64,000 bases of DNA from Pseudomonas kilonensis (GCF_001269885.1 NZ_LHVH01000017.1:558001-622000), one strand, 5' to 3'. Shown: positions 49,152 through 57,489, numbered from the stretch's first letter. Notes: generated by a model not told the origin, from the letters alone. Translations and numbers: made by a program.

Positions 49152-50186
49152 ATGAAACTGAAAAACACCTTGGGCTTTGCCATTGGTTCTTTGATTGCTG
49201 CCACTTCGTTCGGCGCTCTGGCACAAGGCCAAGGCGCAGTTGAAATCGAAGGCTTCGCCAAGAAAGAAATGTTCGACAGCGCTCGTGATTTCAAGAACAA
49301 CGGCAACCTGTTCGGCGGTTCGGTTGGTTACTTCCTGACCGACGACGTTGAACTGCGTCTGGCCTACGACGAAGTGCACAACGCACGTACCGAAGACGGC
49401 ACTAACGTCAAGGGCGCCAACACCGCTCTGGACGCTCTGTACCACTTCAACAACCCAGGCGACATGCTGCGTCCTTATGTTTCTGCCGGTTTCTCCGACC
49501 AGAGCATCGACCAGAATGGCAGCAACGGTCGTAACCGTTCTACCTTCGCCAACGTTGGTGGCGGCGCCAAGCTGTATTTCACCGACAACTTCTACGCCCG
49601 TGCCGGCGTTGAAGCTCAGTACAACATCGACCAGGGCGACACCGAGTGGGCTCCTAGCGTTGGTATCGGTGTGAACTTCGGTGGCGGCTCCAAGCCTGCT
49701 GCTGCTCCAGTTCCAGCACCAGCTGAAGTCTGCTCCGACAGCGACAACGATGGCGTGTGCGACAACGTCGACAAGTGCCCTGACACCCCAGCCAACGTAA
49801 CCGTTGACGCTGATGGCTGCCCAGCTGTTGCTGAAGTCGTACGTGTTGAGCTGGACGTCAAGTTCGACTTCGACAAGTCGGTCGTTAAAGAAAACAGCTA
49901 CGGCGACATCAAGAACCTGGCTGATTTCATGAAGCAGTACCCATCGACCAGCACCACTGTTGAAGGTCACACTGACTCCGTCGGTCCTGACGCTTACAAC
50001 CAGAAACTGTCTGAGCGTCGTGCAAACGCCGTTAAGCAAGTTCTGACCAACCAGTACGGTGTTGAATCGACTCGCGTTCAGTCTGTTGGCTACGGCGAAT
50101 CCCGCCCAGTTGCTGACAACGCCACTGAAGCTGGTCGTGCAGTTAACCGTCGCGTAGAAGCGCAGGTTGAAGCTCAAGCTAAGTAA
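49152..50186 (+). CDS. oprF: Major outer-membrane porin OprF
   Basis: A 344-residue OmpA-type porin. Signal peptide FAIGSLIAATSFGALAQ; N-terminal eight-stranded barrel (about 25-180, VEIEGFAKKEMFDSARDF to GVNFGGG); Ala-Pro hinge PAAAPVPAPAEV; a four-cysteine segment CSDSDNDGVCDNVDKCPD with thrombospondin-type-3-like Asp repeats; C-terminal peptidoglycan-binding OmpA domain with VEGHTDSVGPDAYNQKLSERR. Codon use is biased towards a small set (many GCT, GGT, GTT), unlike its GC-rich neighbours, as expected for one of the most highly expressed genes. The ATG at 49152 follows GGGGATTTAACGG. A strong terminator follows. Confidence 0.97.
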   Translation: MKLKNTLGFAIGSLIAATSFGALAQGQGAVEIEGFAKKEMFDSARDFKNNGNLFGGSVGYFLTDDVELRLAYDEVHNARTEDGTNVKGANTALDALYHFNNPGDMLRPYVSAGFSDQSIDQNGSNGRNRSTFANVGGGAKLYFTDNFYARAGVEAQYNIDQGDTEWAPSVGIGVNFGGGSKPAAAPVPAPAEVCSDSDNDGVCDNVDKCPDTPANVTVDADGCPAVAEVVRVELDVKFDFDKSVVKENSYGDIKNLADFMKQYPSTSTTVEGHTDSVGPDAYNQKLSERRANAVKQVLTNQYGVESTRVQSVGYGESRPVADNATEAGRAVNRRVEAQVEAQAK

Positions 50187-50203
50187 TTAGCCCACAGCTT
50201 TGG

Positions 50204-50229
50204 AAAAGCCCGGCCTAGGCCGGGCTTTT
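50204..50229. terminator. Rho-independent terminator of oprF
   Basis: A perfect 26-base palindrome with arms AAAAGCCCGGCCT/AGGCCGGGCTTTT, A-rich before and T-rich after, 17 bases after the oprF stop. It can act in both directions. Confidence 0.92.
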
Positions 50230-50268
50230 CTTTGCCTGGGATTTATGACTCAGGGCTGGAGCACTGAA

Positions 50269-50302
50269 CCTGTGGGAGCGAGCTTGCTCGCGATGGCGGC
50301 CT
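50269..50302. repeat. Single REP copy
   Basis: CCTGTGGGAGCGAGCTTGCT... ending GCGATGGCGGCC. A lone half of the REP doublets seen elsewhere, just left of the repeat mosaic that fills the oprF-cobA gap. Confidence 0.8.
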
Positions 50303-50608
50303 TACGGTTAACCAGGATTTTTGGATTGGGTACATATCCGTTGCTGCGGTAACGGCCACTTAGGGTTCCGCCCTGACGGCGGCTCACTTTTGAGAAGCGC
50401 AAAAGTAAGCAAAACGCTTCTGCCCCACCACTCGGTGCCTCGCCTAGGCTCGGCATGCCCGAACGAAGGCATTGCTCCGTGGGCCCGCCGCGAAGGGCCA
50501 TCCATGGCCCAGCGCGGCTATCCCGGCATCCATGCCGGGATGCCCACTACGCAATACCTGCGTTCGGCCAGCGTGGTTAACGGGGCGCCCCAGATCAAGA
50601 TCAAAAGC
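50303..50608. repeat. Dispersed repeat segment, non-coding
   Basis: No gene. The segment holds GGGTTCCGCCCTGACGGCGG (palindrome CCGCC-CTGA-CGGCGG near 50368-50384), the paired words AAGCGCAAAAGTAAGC, and palindromes such as TCCCGGCATCCATGCCGGGA (50520-50539). These words are familiar from a repeat that recurs in many pseudomonad genomes and is often mis-called as small proteins. No ribosome-binding site or protein-like reading frame is visible. Confidence 0.6.
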
Positions 50609-51022
50609 GAGGCGGCCTTCCAGCCGACCTGGCTCTCCCGGTCGTACACCCATTCGATCTGTGGGAGCGAAGCTTGCTCGCGAGGCGGCCTTCCAGCCGA
50701 CCTGGTTCTCCCGGTCGTACACCCATTCGATCTGTGGGAGCAAAGCTTGCTCGCGAGGCGGCCTTCCAGCCGACCTGTCTCTCCCGGTCGTACACCCATC
50801 CGATCTGTGGGAGCAAAGCTTGCTCGCGAGGCGGCCTTCCAGCCGACCTGTCTCTCCCGGTCGTACACCCATCCGATCTGTGGGAGCAAAGCTTGCTCGC
50901 GAGGCGGCCTTCCAGCCGACCTGTCTCTCCCGGTCGTACACCCATCCGATCTGTGGGAGCAAAGCTTGCTCGCGAGGCGGCCTTCCAGCCGACCTGTCTC
51001 TCCCGGTCGTACTCCGATCCCA
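50609..51022. repeat. 73-bp tandem repeat array built on a half-REP
   Basis: A unit starting GAGGCGGCCTTCCAGCCGAC and ending with TGTGGGAGCAAAGCTTGCTC recurs at 50609, 50682, 50755, 50828, 50901 and 50974: exactly 73 bases each, about 5.6 copies, all in the same direction. Copies differ by a few bases (GGCTCTCC, GGTTCTCC, then GTCTCTCC; CATTCGAT then CATCCGAT), and the last three full copies are essentially identical, which points to recent unequal duplication. Because 73 is one more than a multiple of three, each copy shifts frame; this explains the spurious repetitive reading frames on both strands. Confidence 0.92.
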
Positions 51023-51035
51023 TTGTGGGTGTCTG

Positions 51036-51791
51036 TCAGAGGGCTGAAACCTGAGCCCGGGCCGGCGGGGAGGCGGCCAGTTCAGCCGCGCCAGCCACTG
51101 CGCCAATCACCAGGATCGCCGGGCTCTTGAGTTGAAAGGTGCTGGCATCGGCTTCCATCGAGGCCAGGTCGCTGCGGCAGTCACGCTGGTGGGGCAGGGA
51201 GGCGTTTTCGATCATGGCCACGGGTGTGTCCGCCGCGAGGCCGCCGGCCAGCAATTGCTCACGAATCTCGCTCAGCTTCGCCACGCCCATGTACACCACC
51301 AGGGTGGTTCCGCTTTGCGCCAGGGCTTGCCAGTTCAGGCTGCTGCCGTCCTGGGTGTGGGCCGTCACCAGCGTCACGCCCCGGGCAATCCCGCGCAGGG
51401 TCAGTGGAATATCGCACTGGGTCGCCCCCGCGAGGCCGGCGGTGATGCCATTGACCATCTCCACTTCGACACCGTGCTCGCGCAGCCACTGCGCCTCTTC
51501 ACCACCGCGTCCGAAGATGCAGGGGTCGCCGCCCTTGAGACGCACCACGCATTTGCCCTGGCGGGCATAACGCAGCATCAGGCGATGGATAAAGGCCTGG
51601 GGTGTGGAGCGGCAGCCGCCGCGCTTGCCCACGGCAATGATGCGCGCATCGGGGCAATGCTCCAGCACCGCGGCGTTGACCAGATCGTCGATCAACACCA
51701 CGTCGGCCTCGCCCAGGGCGCGCACGGCTTTGAGGGTCAGCAATTCAGGGTCACCGGGACCTGCACCCACCAGCCAGACTTTTGCGTTCAT
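51036..51791 (-). CDS. cobA: Uroporphyrinogen-III C-methyltransferase (siroheme branch)
   Basis: A 251-residue SAM-dependent methyltransferase making precorrin-2, the precursor of siroheme needed by the NirB nitrite reductase. Motifs: VWLVGAGPGDPELLTLKAVR, VVLIDDLVNAAVLEH, RLKGGDPCIFGRGGEEAQWL, VNGITAGLAGATQCDIPLT, LVVYMGVAKLSEI. The ATG at 51791 has GAGGAAA upstream. It is the last gene of the nirB-nirD-nasC-cobA operon, 11 bases after nasC, as PA1778 is in PAO1. This supplies the cofactor together with the apoenzyme. Confidence 0.93.
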   Translation of the reverse strand: MNAKVWLVGAGPGDPELLTLKAVRALGEADVVLIDDLVNAAVLEHCPDARIIAVGKRGGCRSTPQAFIHRLMLRYARQGKCVVRLKGGDPCIFGRGGEEAQWLREHGVEVEMVNGITAGLAGATQCDIPLTLRGIARGVTLVTAHTQDGSSLNWQALAQSGTTLVVYMGVAKLSEIREQLLAGGLAADTPVAMIENASLPHQRDCRSDLASMEADASTFQLKSPAILVIGAVAGAAELAASPPARAQVSAL

Positions 51792-51802
51792 AGTGTTTTT
51801 CC

Positions 51803-54520
51803 TCACGAGATAGCCGCCAGCGGTTGCGCAGTGGCAACCAGCAGGCGCTTGATTTCCGGTACGCAGGAGCCGCATTGCGTGCCACAGCCCAGTTCCTGTT
51901 TGAGCCCCTGCAAGTCCAGGCCACGTTCGATGCCTGCGCAGATCGCACGCTGGCTGACGTTCATGCAGTTGCACAGCGTTTTACTGCCACCCGTTGCGGC
52001 GCCGACGTTGCCCGGCGGCGCGCTCAAAGGCGCCAGCAGCCAGCGCCGCAGTTGTTCATCGGCACGACCTTCCAGCCACAGGTTCTGCAGCCAGTGCCGG
52101 GCCAGGGTTTCGCCTGCCAGGCGAATGGCGGTGATGCGGCCGTTTTCGATGCGCACCCGTTTACCGATGGAGCGACGCGGATCGTCATAGGCCAGCACCG
52201 GCCCCTCGATCAGGCCCAATTGTTCATCGATGGCCTGAAGCAGTTGCGGTTCAGGGGCAACGGCGCTGGCAGCGCGAATCAGCAACGCGGGACGCTCACG
52301 GCCAGTCAGGCTCAGGCTGACGTAGGAAAACGCCTCACACAGGGGTCGTAGGGCCTCCAGATGCTGTTGAACATCGCCTTCGATCAAGGCAAAAAGCTGC
52401 CAAGGCAGGTTCACCGGTTCCAGGCGCACGCCGCTGTGCTTGAGTTCCGGTTGTTTCGACAAGGGGTCGAAGGCCGGTTGCGTCAGGGTATTGACCCCAC
52501 CCTTGAGGAACCGGTCGCCCCAGTGCATGGGCAGGAAGGCCTGGCCGGGGCGCACACTGTCATCGCTGTCCACGGCCACGATCACGCTGCCGCGACGGCT
52601 CTTGAGGCTGACCAGGTCGCCCGCTTGCAGGCGATGGCGTTGCAGTTCGTCGGGGTGCAGGCTGAGGACCGCTTCGTTCACATGACCAAACAACTGCGCG
52701 GCGGTACCGGTACGGCTCATGCCGTGCCACTGGTCACGCAAACGGCCGGTGTTCAGGGTCAATGGGTAGCGGGCGTCACGCAGCTCCTTGGCGGCGCGAT
52801 ACGGGTCGGCCACAAACCGCGCCCGGCCGTTGTCGGTAGGAAAAATTCCGTCCACGTACAGGCGCGCCGTCCCGACCGTGGCGCCGTCCGGGAAGGGCCA
52901 CTGCTGAGGGCCGAGTTGATCGATCAGGGCATGGCTGATGCCGGACAAGTCCAGGTCGCGGCCACGGGTCAGCTGTTTGTATTCATCGAACAGTTGGGCA
53001 GGGCTTTCAAAGGCGAACAGGCTGGGCAAGCTTGGGCGCAGACGTTTCTCCAGGCGTTGTGCGAAATCCACGGTGATTGCCCAGTCCGCACGTGCTTCAC
53101 CCGGTGCGCCGATGGCCCGGCGGACGTGGGAAATGCGCCGTTCGGAGTTGGTCACCGAACCTTCTTTCTCGCCCCAACTGGCCGCTGGCAGCAGCAGGTC
53201 GGCAAACGCGGCGGTTTCGGTGGTCCGGAAAGCTTCCTGCAACACCACGAACGGACAGGCTTGCAGGGCTTCACGTACCGCGGTCTGGTCCGGCATCGAT
53301 TGCGCAGGGTTGGTGCAGGCGATCCACAAGGCCTTGATCTTGCCGCTGCGCACCTGCTCGAACAGCTCGATGGCGCTCAAGCCAGTGGTGGCGGGCAGTT
53401 GCTCGACGCCCCAGTAGCGGGCGACTTCCGCACGATGTTCCGGGTTGGCGGCTTCGCGATGGCCCGGCAGCAGGTTCGACAGGCTGCCGGTTTCCCGCCC
53501 GCCCATGGCATTGGGTTGGCCGGTCAGCGAGAAAGGCCCCGCCCCCGGCCGGCCGATTTGCCCCGTGGCCAGGTGCAGGTTGATCAGTGCGCTGTTTTTC
53601 GCGCTGCCGGCGGTGGACTGGTTCAACCCCATACACCACAAGGACAGGAAACTCGGCGACGTGCCGACCCATTCGGCGCACTGCTGCAGTTGCTCGACGC
53701 TGATACCGCACAGCTGGGCGACCATGGTCGGGGTGTAATCACGTACCAGGTTTTTCAGGTCGGCCAGGCCTTCGGTATGGGCCTTGATGAAGTCGCGGTC
53801 GACCCAGTCTTCCCACAGCAGTAAGTGCAAAATCCCATGGAACAAGGCGACATCGGTGCCCGGCAGGATCGCCAGGTGCAGGTCCGCCAGGTCGCAGGTG
53901 TCGGTGCGCCGGGGGTCGATGACGATGATTTTCATCTGCGGCCGGCGGGATTTAGCCTCTTCGAGGCGGCGAAACAGGATGGGATGGGCGTAGGCCATGT
54001 TGCTGCCGACGATCATCACGCAATCGCTCAGTTCCAGGTCTTCGTAGCTGCAGGGCGGGGCGTCGGCGCCGAGGCTGCGCTTGTAGCCCACCACGGCGGA
54101 GGACATGCACAGCCGCGAATTGCTGTCGATGTTGTTGGTGCCCACCAATGCCCGGGCGAGCTTGTTGAAGGCGTAGTAATCCTCGGTCAACAGTTGGCCG
54201 GAGATGTAGAACGCCACGCTGTCCGGGCCGTGTTCGGCGATGGTCTCGGCGAAGACACTGGCAGCGTGATCCAGGGCGCTGTCCCAGTCGGTGCGGGCGC
54301 GGGCCAGGCCTTTGCCCAGGCGCAACTCGGGATAGAGGGCGCGGGCGGCGAGGTCGCCGGTCAGGTGCAGTGTCGAACCCTTGCTGCACAGTTTGCCAAA
54401 ATTGGCCGGATGGGCGGGATCGCCGCTGACGCCGAGGATGCGCTCGTCGTCATGCTCGATCAGGACGCCGCAACCGACCCCGCAATAACAGCAGGTCGAG
54501 GCAGTGATCTGGCGGTTCAT
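51803..54520 (-). CDS. nasC: Assimilatory nitrate reductase, catalytic subunit
   Basis: A 905-residue cytoplasmic molybdopterin oxidoreductase reducing nitrate to nitrite. N-terminal [4Fe-4S] site CCYCGVGCGVLIEHDD with later GKLCSKG; molybdenum-cofactor domains (SNMAYAHPILFRRLEEAKS; GLNQSTAGSAKNSALINLH; NTGRLRDQWHGMSRTG); and a C-terminal BFD-like [2Fe-2S] domain with CNCMNVSQRAICAGIERG and CGTQCGSCVPEIKRLL. The ATG at 54520 shares one base with the nirD stop. Names vary (nasA, nasC). No signal peptide, so it is the assimilatory and not the periplasmic type. Confidence 0.94.
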   Translation of the reverse strand: MNRQITASTCCYCGVGCGVLIEHDDERILGVSGDPAHPANFGKLCSKGSTLHLTGDLAARALYPELRLGKGLARARTDWDSALDHAASVFAETIAEHGPDSVAFYISGQLLTEDYYAFNKLARALVGTNNIDSNSRLCMSSAVVGYKRSLGADAPPCSYEDLELSDCVMIVGSNMAYAHPILFRRLEEAKSRRPQMKIIVIDPRRTDTCDLADLHLAILPGTDVALFHGILHLLLWEDWVDRDFIKAHTEGLADLKNLVRDYTPTMVAQLCGISVEQLQQCAEWVGTSPSFLSLWCMGLNQSTAGSAKNSALINLHLATGQIGRPGAGPFSLTGQPNAMGGRETGSLSNLLPGHREAANPEHRAEVARYWGVEQLPATTGLSAIELFEQVRSGKIKALWIACTNPAQSMPDQTAVREALQACPFVVLQEAFRTTETAAFADLLLPAASWGEKEGSVTNSERRISHVRRAIGAPGEARADWAITVDFAQRLEKRLRPSLPSLFAFESPAQLFDEYKQLTRGRDLDLSGISHALIDQLGPQQWPFPDGATVGTARLYVDGIFPTDNGRARFVADPYRAAKELRDARYPLTLNTGRLRDQWHGMSRTGTAAQLFGHVNEAVLSLHPDELQRHRLQAGDLVSLKSRRGSVIVAVDSDDSVRPGQAFLPMHWGDRFLKGGVNTLTQPAFDPLSKQPELKHSGVRLEPVNLPWQLFALIEGDVQQHLEALRPLCEAFSYVSLSLTGRERPALLIRAASAVAPEPQLLQAIDEQLGLIEGPVLAYDDPRRSIGKRVRIENGRITAIRLAGETLARHWLQNLWLEGRADEQLRRWLLAPLSAPPGNVGAATGGSKTLCNCMNVSQRAICAGIERGLDLQGLKQELGCGTQCGSCVPEIKRLLVATAQPLAAIS

Positions 54521-54837
54521 CAGCTTGCGTCCCGCAGTGCCAACTGCACCCGGCCGTTCTCGACCCGGGCCGAATGATGATGGGCGCAGCCCACGTCCGG
54601 GGCCTGGGCCTGGCCGCTTTCCAGGTCGATCTGCCAGTTGTGCAGCGGGCAGGCCACGCGCTTGCCGTAGACCAATCCTTGGGACAGCGGGCCACCCTTG
54701 TGCGGGCAACGGTCATCGAGGGCGAACACTTCATCGTCGCTGGTACGAAAAATCGCGATGTCGCCTTTCGGGCCATTGATGATGCGCGAACCGAGGATAT
54801 TGATCTCTTCCAGTGCGCAGATATCCAGCCAGTTCAT
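54520..54837 (-). CDS. nirD: Nitrite reductase small subunit, Rieske-type
   Basis: A 105-residue NirD protein with a Rieske-like [2Fe-2S] pattern: DRCPHKGGPLSQG (Cys, His about 43-45) and VACPLHNWQIDLESGQ (Cys, His about 62-65). In NirD proteins from many bacteria these ligands are lost, but here both Cys-x-His pairs are present. It works with NirB in NAD(P)H-dependent reduction of nitrite to ammonium. Overlaps nirB by four bases (ATGA) and nasC by one, so the three are translationally coupled. Confidence 0.93.
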   Translation of the reverse strand: MNWLDICALEEINILGSRIINGPKGDIAIFRTSDDEVFALDDRCPHKGGPLSQGLVYGKRVACPLHNWQIDLESGQAQAPDVGCAHHHSARVENGRVQLALRDAS

Positions 54838-57287
54838 GCCGGCACCTCCAGGTTTTTCACAGGGATGACCTCAAATTCTTTCTTCAACTGAGGCTGTTCC
54901 AGGCGTTGTTTCCAGGGGTCTTGCTCCAGCGACAGGGAAAACTTCAAGCGCTCATGGAGCGCTTTGCGTCGTTCCGAGTCTTCCAGCACGGCTTTCTTGA
55001 TGTGCTCCATGCCAACCCGCTGCATGTAGTGCACAGTGCGTTCGAGGTAGAAGGCTTCCTCGCGGTACAGCTGCAGGAAGGCGCCGTTGTATTCGCGCAC
55101 TTCTTCGGCCGTCTTGAGCTTGACGAAAAACTCCGCGACTTCGGTCTTGATCCCGCCGTTGCCGCCGATGTACATCTCCCAGCCGGAATCGACGCCGATA
55201 ATGCCAACGTCCTTGATGCCGGCTTCCGAGCAGTTGCGTGGGCAACCGGAGACGGCCAGCTTCACCTTGTGAGGCGACCACATGTTGAACAGGTCGTGTT
55301 CCAGCTCGATGCCCAGTTGGGTCGAGTTCTGCGTGCCGAAGCGGCAGAACTCGCTGCCCACGCAGGTCTTCACCGTGCGGATGGACTTGCCGTAGGCGTG
55401 GCCGGACGGCATGTCGAGGTCTTTCCACACGCCGGGCAGGTCCTGCTTCTTGATCCCCAGCAAATCGATGCGTTGGCCGCCGGTGACCTTGACCATGGGC
55501 ACGTTGTATTTGTCGGCCACGTCGGCGATGCGCCGCAGTTCCGAAGGGTTGGTCACGCCACCCCACATCCGCGGGACCACGGAGTAGGTGCCGTCTTTCT
55601 GAATGTTGGCGTGGGCGCGTTCGTTGATCAGGCGCGACTGTGGGTCGTCCTGGGCTTCGCCGGGCCAGGTGGAAATCAGGTAGTAGTTCAACGCCGGGCG
55701 GCAGGTGGCGCAGCCGTTGGGGGTGCGCCAGTTCAGGTAGCTCATGGCCCCGGCGATGGTCAGCAGGTGCTGGTCGCGGATCGCCTGGCGGATCTGGCCG
55801 TGGTTGAGGTCGCTGCAACCGCAGATGGCTTTTTCGCTTTTCGGCTTGACGTCCGCCGCGCCGCCGACGGTGTTGATCAGGATCTGCTCCACCAGGCCGG
55901 CGCACGAGCCGCAGGAGCTGGCGGCTTTGGTGTGTTTTTTCACGTCATCGACGCTGAACAGCCCGTGTTCCTGGATCGCCTTGACGATGGTGCCTTTGCA
56001 CACGCCGTTGCAGCCGCAGACTTCGGCGGTGTCGGCCATGCTCATGGCTTTGTCCTGGCCCTGGTGGCCTACGTCGCCCAAAGCGTTTTCACCGAACATC
56101 AAGTGATCGCGAATCTCGCTGATGCCGTGGTTTTCACGGATCTGGCGGAAATACCAGCCGCCGTCTGCGGTGTCGCCGTACAGGCAGGCGCCGACCAGCA
56201 CGTCATCCTTGATCACCAGCTTTTTGTAGACGCCGCCGATGGGGTCGGAAAGGGTGATGGTCTCGGTGCCTTCGCCGCCCATGAAGTCGCCGGCGGAGAA
56301 CAGGTCGATGCCGGTGACCTTCAACTTGGTCGAGGTGACCGAACCCTTGTAAGTGGCGAAGCCCAGTTGCGCGAGGTGGTTGGCGCAGACCTTGGCCTGT
56401 TCGAACAACGGCGCCACCAGGCCGTAGGCCGTGCCGCGGTGGCTGGCGCATTCACCGATGGCGTAGATGCGCGGGTCGTAGGTTTGCATCGTGTCGTTGA
56501 CCAGGATCCCGCGGTTGCACGGGATGCCGGATTTTTCCGCCAGTTCGGTATTGGGACGAATGCCGGCGGCCATCACCACCAGGTCGGCGGGGATGATGTC
56601 GCCGTTCTTGAACTGGACCGAGCCGACCCGGCCATTGCCGGCGTCGTGCAAGGCCTGGGTCTGTTCGCAGAGGCGGAATTTCAGGCCACGGTTTTCCAGG
56701 GCGGTCTGCAGCAGTTGGCCGCTGGTCTTGTCCAGTTGCCGTTCCAACAGCCATTCACCGATGTGGACGACGGTCACGTCCATGCCCCGCAGCTTCAAGC
56801 CGTTGGCCGCTTCCAGGCCGAGCAGGCCGCCGCCGATCACCACCGCGTGCTTGTGGGTCTTGGCGGTGTTGATCATCGCCTGGGTGTCGGCGATGTCGCG
56901 GTAGCCGATCACGCCTTCCAGGGTGTTGCCAGGAATCGGTAGGATGAAGGGCGTGGAGCCGGTGGCGATCAGCAGGCGGTCGTATTCGGCTTCGCTGCCG
57001 TCTTCGGCGATGACCCGGCGCTTGACCCGGTCGATCTCCACCACTTTGCGGTTGAGCAGCAGCTTGATGTTGTTGTCCAGGTACCAGCTCAGGTCGTTGA
57101 GCACGATCTCTTCGAACGTCTGCTCACCGGCCAGCACCGGCGAGAGCAGGATGCGGTTGTAGTTGGTGTGGGGCTCGGCGCCGAACACCGTGATGTCGTA
57201 CAGCTCGTTGCTCAGCTTGAGCAGTTCCTCGAGGGTTCGAACCCCGGCCATGCCGTTGCCGATCATCACCAGTTTGAGTTTCTTCAT
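54834..57287 (-). CDS. nirB: Assimilatory nitrite reductase large subunit
   Basis: An 817-residue NAD(P)H nitrite reductase. FAD/NAD(P)H domain at the N-terminus (MIGNGMAGVRTLEELLKL; AVVIGGGLLGLEAANGLKL); BFD-like [2Fe-2S] cysteines CGCNGVCKG and SCGSCAGLVEQIL about 425-495; C-terminal siroheme/[4Fe-4S] domain with CVGSEFCRFGTQNSTQLG and LAVSGCPRNCSEAGIKD (about 640-690). The ATG at 57287 follows GGAGAACCCTG. It is the first gene of the operon; the leader upstream holds an ANTAR-type attenuator and a sigma-54 promoter. CobA at the operon end makes the siroheme precursor. Confidence 0.95.
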   Translation of the reverse strand: MKKLKLVMIGNGMAGVRTLEELLKLSNELYDITVFGAEPHTNYNRILLSPVLAGEQTFEEIVLNDLSWYLDNNIKLLLNRKVVEIDRVKRRVIAEDGSEAEYDRLLIATGSTPFILPIPGNTLEGVIGYRDIADTQAMINTAKTHKHAVVIGGGLLGLEAANGLKLRGMDVTVVHIGEWLLERQLDKTSGQLLQTALENRGLKFRLCEQTQALHDAGNGRVGSVQFKNGDIIPADLVVMAAGIRPNTELAEKSGIPCNRGILVNDTMQTYDPRIYAIGECASHRGTAYGLVAPLFEQAKVCANHLAQLGFATYKGSVTSTKLKVTGIDLFSAGDFMGGEGTETITLSDPIGGVYKKLVIKDDVLVGACLYGDTADGGWYFRQIRENHGISEIRDHLMFGENALGDVGHQGQDKAMSMADTAEVCGCNGVCKGTIVKAIQEHGLFSVDDVKKHTKAASSCGSCAGLVEQILINTVGGAADVKPKSEKAICGCSDLNHGQIRQAIRDQHLLTIAGAMSYLNWRTPNGCATCRPALNYYLISTWPGEAQDDPQSRLINERAHANIQKDGTYSVVPRMWGGVTNPSELRRIADVADKYNVPMVKVTGGQRIDLLGIKKQDLPGVWKDLDMPSGHAYGKSIRTVKTCVGSEFCRFGTQNSTQLGIELEHDLFNMWSPHKVKLAVSGCPRNCSEAGIKDVGIIGVDSGWEMYIGGNGGIKTEVAEFFVKLKTAEEVREYNGAFLQLYREEAFYLERTVHYMQRVGMEHIKKAVLEDSERRKALHERLKFSLSLEQDPWKQRLEQPQLKKEFEVIPVKNLEVPA

Positions 57288-57357
57288 CAGGGTTCTCCGC
57301 AAGCTCAGGTCCGCTTTATCACGGCGATCGGACTGGCTCGGTCATTTTTACGAAAAC

Positions 57358-57398
57358 AAAAAAAGGCGTCCCGCTAGCAAGCTAGCGAGGACGCCTTT
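57358..57398 (-). terminator. Leader terminator upstream of nirB
   Basis: On the minus strand: stem AAAGGCGTCC-(bulged T)-CGCTAGC, loop TT, GCTAGCG-GGACGCCTTT, followed by a T run (57364 down to 57358). It lies 70 bases before the nirB ATG, so it must be bypassed for expression. Its 5' arm bases GTCCT also pair in the preceding hexaloop hairpin, giving mutually exclusive folds. Confidence 0.9.
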
Positions 57399-57450
57399 GT
57401 CCTGGTCCCGTTCTCTCGGGAAGCACCGCCTTCATCGTTGGAGGCGTTGC
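57384..57450 (-). promoter_or_regulatory. ANTAR (NasT) antitermination leader of nirB, three hexaloop hairpins
   Basis: Read on the minus strand: hairpin A at 57446-57427, CGCCTCC-AACGAT-GAAGGCG (outer GCA/TGC pairs extend to 57450); hairpin B at 57421-57406, TCCCG-AGAGAA-CGGGA; hairpin C at about 57402-57387, AGGAC-AAAGGC-GTCCT. All three six-base loops have A at position 1 and G at position 4, the known ANTAR-protein RNA signature. The 3' arm of C is part of the terminator's 5' arm. NasT binding should hold C and prevent termination. Confidence 0.85.
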
Positions 57451-57472
57451 CTTATGTATGTTGATAGGGGAT

Positions 57473-57489
57473 ATGCAGTGGTTGTGCCA
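57473..57489 (-). promoter_or_regulatory. Sigma-54 (-24/-12) promoter of nirB operon
   Basis: Minus strand TGGCAC-AACCA-CTGCAT (57489 to 57473): GG and GC are at the right spacing, one mismatch from TGGCAC-N5-TTGCA. Transcription would start near 57463, just before the first leader hairpin. An NtrC-type half site TGCACC is near 57554. Confidence 0.75.

Noticed and set aside
50444..51130. Several overlapping repetitive reading frames on both strands across the 73-bp array
   Set aside because: They arise because a 73-base unit shifts frame each copy and contains no stop in several frames. They lack ribosome-binding sites and translate the same repeat in different frames.
54813..56942. 709-codon plus-strand open frame opposite nirB
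   Set aside because: Complement of conserved nirB codons; no recognisable domain or ribosome-binding site.
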